The translations under genes and the position numbers were made by a program. Below are positions 56,901-64,000 of a DNA stretch of 64,000 nt, one piece after another. The DNA is from Amphimedon queenslandica (lineage: Eukaryota > Porifera > Demospongiae > Haplosclerida > Niphatidae). Every line of letters starts with the position of its first letter. The first letter of the stretch is position 1. The stretch covers positions 347,209 through 411,208 of the forward strand of contig NW_003546283.1 of assembly GCF_000090795.2 (NCBI RefSeq), in the 5' to 3' direction. The notes below the pieces were generated by a model. That model did no database searches, had not been told where the DNA came from, and saw only the letters and a list, made by a program, of their open reading frames with translations.

Positions 56901-59216
56901 CTATGTTCTGATTAAATCCAAAAACTTCACCATGCGACCCTCAAACTCGAGTGGTCTCTCTTTAGGCTCCTGATATCCATTCTTCATGTCCTTTCCAAGG
57001 AGAGCAATGAGCTTACAGTGCTCCTTGAACCGCTCCAGTTTGAGAATGTACTTCTCACGTGTGTAGGGGCTACTCCTTGGGTTGTAAGCTGCAACAAAAA
57101 AAGACAAAATAATCATTATAGCTTCTTTTATGCATCCACGTAATGTACTGCTGATGTACCTTTAAGATGAAGAGCAACAAAAACAAGAGCAGACTGCGTT
57201 GCAGTGAGAAATGGGAACTTCGGCTTGAGACAGCCAACAGCTGTGAGACTATTAATGATTGGTGTAGCCACAGACTGCTCCATATAGCCAAGCATTGGTA
57301 AGGAGATGACAGGGAGGGACTGTTTGATGGGAGGTAGTTTAACTGGTAACTTGGTCACCTCATAATCAAATGGACGCCTGTAGCATGTAATGTACATGTA
57401 CATGTAAATATACATTACATTATTACGTGTGAACTTGCCTCATGAATTTGTCTAGTTTCTCATTAGAGGCACAACAGTAAAGCTTCCCTTTATATTCAAC
57501 AGACCATTGTGAGTCACCAGGAACCAATGACTTATATCTAAAAATGGTACAATTATGTATATGAATGAAGTACTTAGTATTTAGGGGAGGCATAAATTGA
57601 AGAGAAAATAAAAATAGTAACATACTTCTTTTTTCCATCACAATAAGTAACCGGACAAAATCCTCGAATCTCAAATTGTCTCGGAAACATTTGTTTTATT
57701 TCCATTTCAGTGAGCCTGCAAGGAAGATCAGGAGGCAGCTTAACCTCTGGATTAACATAAGAACCAGGATCAGACAGAAATAACTTTAGCTCAGACTCTC
57801 CTGCAGTCCTACAGCACAAAACAAGCAAAGCATTAATATTGCAATCATACAGTGCATGTATTTCAGTACCTGTAATAATGAGACTTATATTCTACTGCGT
57901 ATTCAAGAGAAAGCTGACCGGAGCAGTCACAAAGTTCTCCTCTTTCCACAAAACTAACTGGACAATAATCACCAAACGAACCAAGACGAGCTTCAAACTC
58001 TTTCTGTGTCACACACAAGCAATTAATGGAAGCAGCACTACCTACAAAATTAAGATAAAATGTAAAACTTTTAATACTAAACTTAGTCTAAGATTTTATC
58101 ATCTCCAGTGCAATCTTACCTTCAGTGACTCTAACAAGATACTGTTGTATCTGTACTGCAGTTTTTAGTGCTACAGTGTGGGCCTGACGCCAAACGTGCC
58201 AACAGTTTCTCTCTCCATCGATGACGGACCAGTTGTCGTGCTCTTGGCTGTACCAGTCTCTAATGGCATCAACATTTTTGTGATAATGACCACTTCTTGT
58301 TAGTAATATTGATGGCGAATCATGAACTGGAAATGGACTATATATATGTATGTACAATGTATGTGGTTAGATTAGTAAAGTATTAAACAATATTATTACC
58401 AATTACCGTTCAGTGTCCGATTGTCTTATTAACTCAGCTCTCTTCAGCATTTCTTCATTAGTGATCTTTATCTCTACTATTCTAACCGGTATGATCCGAT
58501 ACTTATTCAATAGATCAACCTGAGCCTTGGTTAGTGGCCAACCATCAAGTACATACCTGAAACAAGCAAGAGACACAATGTAACATAATGTACTTGTAGA
58601 AAATGTACATGCATGTATATGTACATGTACATTATAGACAATGTACATGTACATATGCAGTACATAATGTACATGTACATATGCAGTACATAATGTACAC
58701 ATACATGTACATTTTAATAACATTGTCAGAGCCTACTGTCTACTCTATTAATTTAATAATTCAATAATAGACTTTTACAATGTAGACAGAGAAAATGACA
58801 GAGGAGGGGAGACACAAATGACAAAAACAAGTTGATGGGCTATCAGCAAGAGCTACTGGTATCCAATTGTTAGTATTACTTTCTTTATAGTGACATGTAC
58901 ATGCATGTACATGTACATGCATGTACATGTACATGGGGTATGGGTATTAGTACATGTACATGTGATATGGGTATTTCATTCTATTTTTCTAGTGACTCAT
59001 TGTCCTCACCCTCTAGTAGATGAGGTTACATCCAGCAGTGCTCTCTCTAGCGCTAGCACACACAGCTCATCAGGCAGTGTTTGACCGACTCTCAAATGAG
59101 AGAGCATTTGTTCCGTTAGGTCTGAGTCAGGGAAGAGGTCCAGCACTTGTCTTATTGCTTCACCAATAGAGAGACGAACACAGCCATAGTTAGCAACAAA
59201 CCTCTCTGCAACTATA

Positions 59217-59262
<46 letters not shown>

Positions 59263-62200
59263 TAATCAAAAAATATTAAAATGAAGAATTCTCCTCTAGC
59301 TATTTTTTGATGAATTACCACATGATCTTTGATCCAATTTTAGAGCAACTTTTAATGCATGCATATATGCAGTACATGTACACGTACATGTATACCTGTA
59401 GTTTTTCCTGATTTTGGTGGGCCTACAATTGCTAGACACATTGGTACGGGCAAGTGAGGCACTTCCTGAGCAAGATATGACTCTGGATCAGCAATGAACT
59501 CCAAGCGATGGGAGACAGAGGACATGAAATAGACCCTCTGACGATAAATAACAGGAAATGTAGCCTTTATAGAAGGAGGTGGAAGAATGGAGTGTGGCTC
59601 CTCCTTTAGCTAGTGAAAGAAAAAAAGAAGCAATAGAAGGACAGAAATACACTATCCAGTACATGCATGTACATGTACATGAATATGTACTGCTTATTGT
59701 CAAATTGAAGACTTAGCTTGTATAGTTTCTACATGTACTGTATCTTTAATTTAGACACCTGTCCATAATACATGTACATGTATGTACACTGTAAATGTAC
59801 ATTTACATGTAGATACCCTACCTTGACAGGGCACCAGTAGCCGAACTTGCTTATTTGCTTGTAGCTATGGTCTAGTAGTTTCTTGGCACTAAATGGATCA
59901 ATGGGTGTACATTTAGTTAGTATCCCACTTCTGTTGCTGAAGTATTGCTTCATTGCCTTTTGCATGAGGCATATCACTACAGACACTTTACGACTGGCAG
60001 AGATTGTGTGACAAGGAATCTGAAATTCAGTTAACACGTCCTAAAAAAAGAACATCAAACATTCTTGTACATGTACACATACTTGTATTCCTGATAATGA
60101 TTCGGTTTGTTCTTCGTATTTCTCATGTATGGATGTTCTCATCCTGTCCTCCACCTCTTCCTCTGTCTCCTCCTCCTCCTCCTCTTCTTCCGGAGGCTCT
60201 TCGGCTTCTATTTCAGCTAACTGCTCGTTAAACTCGTCAATGAAAGGGTCCTCCTCATCATCGTCCTCATCTTCACCATCTTCCCCTCCTCCTTCCTCTT
60301 TAAATAAAGACAAAATAAAAGTGAAGGGAGAAGGAAGAGCTACTATATAAACTTACCTTGCTGCTGTTTCTTGGTTGCGTCATATTCGGCTTTTTTAGTT
60401 TTGTAGTCTTCCTCAATTTCTACCTTTCTCTTTGCTCTGCTCTCCTCCCATTCTTTCAGTGCGTTTTCTCTGGCTAGTCTTTTCCTTTCAAGCTTTCTGT
60501 TCCTCCTATCCCTCCATATGTTCATCCTTTTTGGTAGGACCCTGTCTAACATGTTATCCTCATCAATCTATAAATACATGTACATGTACATGAACAAACA
60601 GGAGAGAGAGAGTGAGAGAGTGAGAGAGAAAGAAGTAGGAAGAGAGAGGGAAGTTATGATATACATTTAAAAGGTATATCTTTAATTCCTAATGTTCCTG
60701 ACCTCTAGTATGACAGCAGCATCAGGATAGAGTCCTTTAGAGCAGAGATATCTCAAGTCATCTCCGTGATGAGGCAAACCCTCCATAATGAATCCAGTTG
60801 ACCTATGGATTTTTGATCACTTAACATTTCGGCCAGATACTAGTACATAATTTGCTTCACATTCATGCAGTGTACATTATACATGTAATTACTCCGCAAA
60901 ATGCAGAAACTACAAAGTATTTTTTTTCTTTTGTCTTACTTGTAAGGCTCTTCCTTCCAAAACTCGGTAGCATAGTCTTCTAATGCTTCCTCTGACAATG
61001 GCTCACTGTTCAGTAAATGTGCTCTTAGCTCTGTCTCCCTCTCATCCAATGCCTCCATTACATCTTCATCAAGATCATTACCTGTCATTGCTTCAATCTC
61101 ATCATCAGAATCTAAATAATAATAGGTTTAAATCATAATGTGTTGGACGCATAAATGTACATGCATTAATTATTATACATGAAAAGTGTGTGCTGGTACT
61201 ACCTTCTTTATCCTTCTCTTCAACCCCTTCTCTCTCATCAGGGTCCAGGAGTGGGGGCCATTTCATTTTCGGGAGTATCTGATCTTGAAGGTACTCTCTG
61301 AATGAAATATGAAACACTCCCAGTCTCTTGGCAAGGATCCTTCCGGCTTCAGTCTTTCCTGAGGCCGTGGGTCCTAGCAGGAAAATCCGAGGGACAGGCG
61401 GCTATGAAGAAAAAACATTACACATAATACATATACAGTACATGTACATATATGTACTGACTGCATTACATGTACATGTACATATACAGTATGTGTATGA
61501 AATTTATTCATACATGTATATACTATTATGAACACAGGCCTACATGTAAATCATTGACACTCTTTGTTTCATACTTTTCTCTTCCTTACTTTAAGTGGTT
61601 TATGTTCACCAACAAACTTGGTTGGGCTAGCAAGGAATTTGTTCTTTGCCTCCTCAGAACTAAAGAAATAAAGTTTGTCCTTATATCGGACGACATGCTC
61701 AGCTTGTCCCGGCCAGAGGACATTGCTCTCAAAAAGAGCAACAGGACAGAAATGATAACTGTCGCCCCAAGGCTTTCTCTTTTTAGCTTCCATTGCCTCT
61801 CTCTCTTCATCCTCTTCTTCTTCTTCTTCTTCAACAACTAACGAGAAAAAAAAGGAGAGGAGCAAATGGTCAATAAAGCCGAAAGAGTATTAATGTACAT
61901 GTACCTTCATGAAGAACAGGATCATCATCACCATCATCTTCTTCATCTTGTCCTGAGATATCAGTTGGAGTCAAAGTGAATATATCTACATGGGGAGGAG
62001 GGCAAGGGTTGAAAGAAATAATACAAGAAATGAAATAAAATTAATAAATTGCCACATACTGTTACCAGTACATCATAAAAAGTTTGAGCTAATTCTGATC
62101 AAAATGTGATTTTTTATGAATTTTTAAAGTTGCTCCAAAAGCCAAATGTTAATTATCATGTGCTTGTCAGCTCATGAAGCTCATACTTTTTAGCTCACTT

Positions 62201-64000
62201 AGCATGCTTTGCGGGAAACCCTGCTGCATGTAATATACCTTCCATGTGCTGTACAGCAGTCATCACAGCATCATCCACTGATAATGATGTTGATATCTTG
62301 AACTGATCAACAGTGCTTGAAGCACTAATGGAGCTTAACAATGAGCTCCATTGTGTTTCATAGAGCGAAATCTCTTTCTGCCACTTCTCCACCTCCTCTG
62401 GCAATACAGTCACCTGCATAGCATAAATTAACTTGTAATACATACATGTACATGTATAACTAACTAACTTTATTTTTATTATTGTTGTTTTTAACTTTAA
62501 TTTATTTATACTAACTTTATTCCCTCCATCTTCAGCTCCTTCAGTGTTAGCTGCTTTCTCCTTCTCCTCAGGGTAAGGTATGTCATTAGCATCACAGTAT
62601 CGTTTCATTAATACTCTGCTGCCTCCTTCTTCATCTGCTTCTATATTAATGACAGCATCTGGGATAAAGCCAGACTCAACCATTGTATTCCATTGCTCTC
62701 TTAATAGTGGGAATCCATCAACAACCCAGCCACCATATCTGAGCATAAGAAAAGGTACAGAATACAGTGAAAATAAGTCTATGGCCATCATGAACATGTA
62801 CTATAATTATACATGCACAATTCCTATTTATCATGTACTTACATCCTGTCATCATCTTCACAATTCCTCCTGGCCTCTTCGGCTTGTTGTATGCCAAGAG
62901 AAAGTGCTTCTACATAAACTTCAGGAGATGGGTCGCCTCCTTTGCTTCTTGTCTTCTCTTCTGCTTCTTTAATGGCTGTCAGTATATCAGCATGATCCTC
63001 TGGGATGACTATTGGAGGTGGGCTTGAGCCATCTTCATCTGAGAGGAAAAAGAAGGAAAAAATGAATGACAAAAAAAAGAAGAAAATTGAGACAAAAATA
63101 CAGTAAAAATGTATTTTAGAAAGATCAAAAAAAGATGAAGAGAAGAATTAAGAGACAGAGATTTACATGTACATATACTGTACATCAATCAATGCAAATA
63201 TACTGCACATCAATTAATATACATATATTATGGTACATTTATGTGCTTGGAGAACTTCTTGCTCAGCCTTTAGTCTGGCCACAGTATCATCTCTAGCTTT
63301 TTGAACTGCTTCATCAACTGCTTTCTCCATCATAATGTCCAAAACTGGTCTCACCAACTCTTCAACACTAATAACCTAATGATAAAACACACACAAACAC
63401 ATGAATATTAACAAGCCTACTACACTCACTGTTGCATTGTAGTGCTCAGCTAACGCTTTCGATAAAGAAGTCTTTCCAGAAGTTGGAGGACCTAATACGC
63501 ATATCTTGCAGGGTATCCGAGGGGAAGGAGGCAAGAGATAGCGTCTGGGGCATCTGATGAAGTCAGCAAATGCTGTATTGGATGAGAGGCAGTACATCTT
63601 ATCCATTAAACTGTAGGAGAGGGAGAGAAAAGGAGAAATAGAAACAAAGTTCACAGAGTTATACAAGTACATATATACATGTATGTTCCATAACTATTTA
63701 AGTCTGATCATAAAATTTTTATACAGTTTTGAATGTGCATGTACATGTACATGTACATACCCAACTGAATATTCCAGTCTTCCCTTGACAAGATTACCCT
63801 TGTATAATTCAACTGGACAAAACTGGCCCCATTTTGATCTCCTCCAACGAAATTTTGGCATTAAAATATTAGTATCTACAATAGAAAGAATGAGAAAAAA
63901 AGAAATAGTTTTAAAAAATAAGAATATTTTTTTAAAAAGAACTGTTTTACCTGCTACTTGAGCAAGGAACATGTTAGGGTCTGTGTGTTCAATGTCATTA
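56901..64000 (-). CDS. AK9: Adenylate kinase 9 (multi-domain nucleoside monophosphate kinase), 5' part outside window
   Basis: About 22 exons, from NDIEHTDPNMFLAQVA at the window edge to the last exon 56901-57090 (TREKYILKLERFKEHCKL, ending VKFLDLIRT). Three P-loops are visible: CVLGPPTSGKTSLSKALAEH (about 63470), IFLLGPTASGKTEAGRILAK (about 61370) and LAIVGPPKSGKTT (about 59405). NMP-binding and lid-side exons include GGWVVDGFPLLREQWN, STGFIMEGLPHHGD and YVLDGWPLTKAQ. YHS-like modules alternate with the kinases, marked by WGQFCPVELYKG, YHFCPVALFE, FGYWCPVK, FGDYCPVSFVERG and GFCPVTYCDGKKK with partner strands such as RYKDKLYFFSSEEA. Highly acidic linkers (EEEEEEEEDEEREA) separate modules. 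The C-terminal modules (57160-58340) lack a P-loop. Family role: phosphoryl transfer between (d)NMPs and NTPs. Confidence 0.9.
58590..58720. repeat. (ACATGTAC)n palindromic simple repeat
   Basis: Intronic tract of ACATGTAC-type octamers in AK9, with a second one at about 58893-58970 and smaller ones at 59660-59690, 59770-59815 and 61435-61500. Each octamer is self-complementary. Confidence 0.85.
59218..59262. repeat. (TAA)n microsatellite
   Basis: About 15 TAA units at the acceptor side of an AK9 exon (minus strand reads (ATT)n before ACTATAGTTGCAG). Confidence 0.95.
62060..62225. repeat. Diverged family A fragment in an AK9 intron
   Basis: GAGCTAATTCTGATCAAAAT and AATTTTTAAAGTTGCTCCAA match the 3' half of the family A unit, followed by a segment (GTCAGCTCATGAAGCTCATAC through GCGGGAAACCCTG) also seen beside family A copies near 19290-19350 and 39185-39225. 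Confidence 0.7.

Noticed and set aside
1-64000. tRNA, rRNA or bacterial-type operon signals
   Set aside because: No tRNA B-box-like arm set, rRNA block or Shine-Dalgarno-spaced gene run was seen; gene structure is eukaryotic throughout.

Overview
The window looks like a gene-dense, intron-rich, AT-rich animal nuclear genome. It mixes conserved metazoan orthologues (CHCHD4/MIA40, POLN, Spindly, AK9, C12orf56, KY-like peptidase) with lineage-type genes: intronless class-A-like GPCRs, an adhesion GPCR with somatomedin B domains, and a TIL/Kunitz inhibitor. Many introns are only 40-60 bp, genes sit 36-350 bp apart, and (ACATGT)n tracts are everywhere. This fits an early-branching animal, most likely a demosponge such as Amphimedon; the species is inference from memory, not proven here. 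All CDS entries are gene spans with introns; splice sites were read by eye.

Layout. 137-4845 (-): adaptor-like protein with a PTB/FERM-F3-like N-terminus and a tyrosine-motif tail, interrupted by a 375-base assembly gap. 5198-18361 (+): C12orf56 orthologue, whose large intron holds three tandem intronless GPCR genes on the opposite strand. 18398-20023 (-): CHCHD4, ending 36 bp from the C12orf56 stop. 20316-37427 (+): POLN, DNA polymerase nu, head-to-head with CHCHD4; its first intron contains a two-exon secreted precursor (20630-21972, -) that resembles a divergent TGF-beta-type ligand. 37620-42229 (+): SPDL1/Spindly with its C-terminal CPQQ prenylation box. 42442-45658 (+): transglutaminase-like KY/hillarin-type protein. 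45816-50021 (+): secreted multi-domain protease inhibitor. 50374-51101 (-): small secreted orphan. 51304-56691 (+): adhesion GPCR. 56901-64000 (-): AK9, 5' end outside the window.

Introns carry a dispersed approximately 187-bp tandem repeat (family A), a related approximately 177-bp repeat (family B), a 64-bp minisatellite, a 61-bp minisatellite, several MITE-like inverted-repeat elements and long microsatellites. The most unusual structural observation is that the 64-bp minisatellite carries the splice acceptor and first codons of C12orf56 exon 2 in essentially every unit. No operon, tRNA, rRNA or CRISPR array was seen. The genes do not form one pathway; POLN (DNA repair synthesis), SPDL1 (mitosis), CHCHD4 (mitochondrial import) and AK9 (nucleotide metabolism) are housekeeping neighbours, whereas the GPCRs, inhibitor, orphan and ligand-like gene are secreted or surface genes, several with recognisable TATA boxes.
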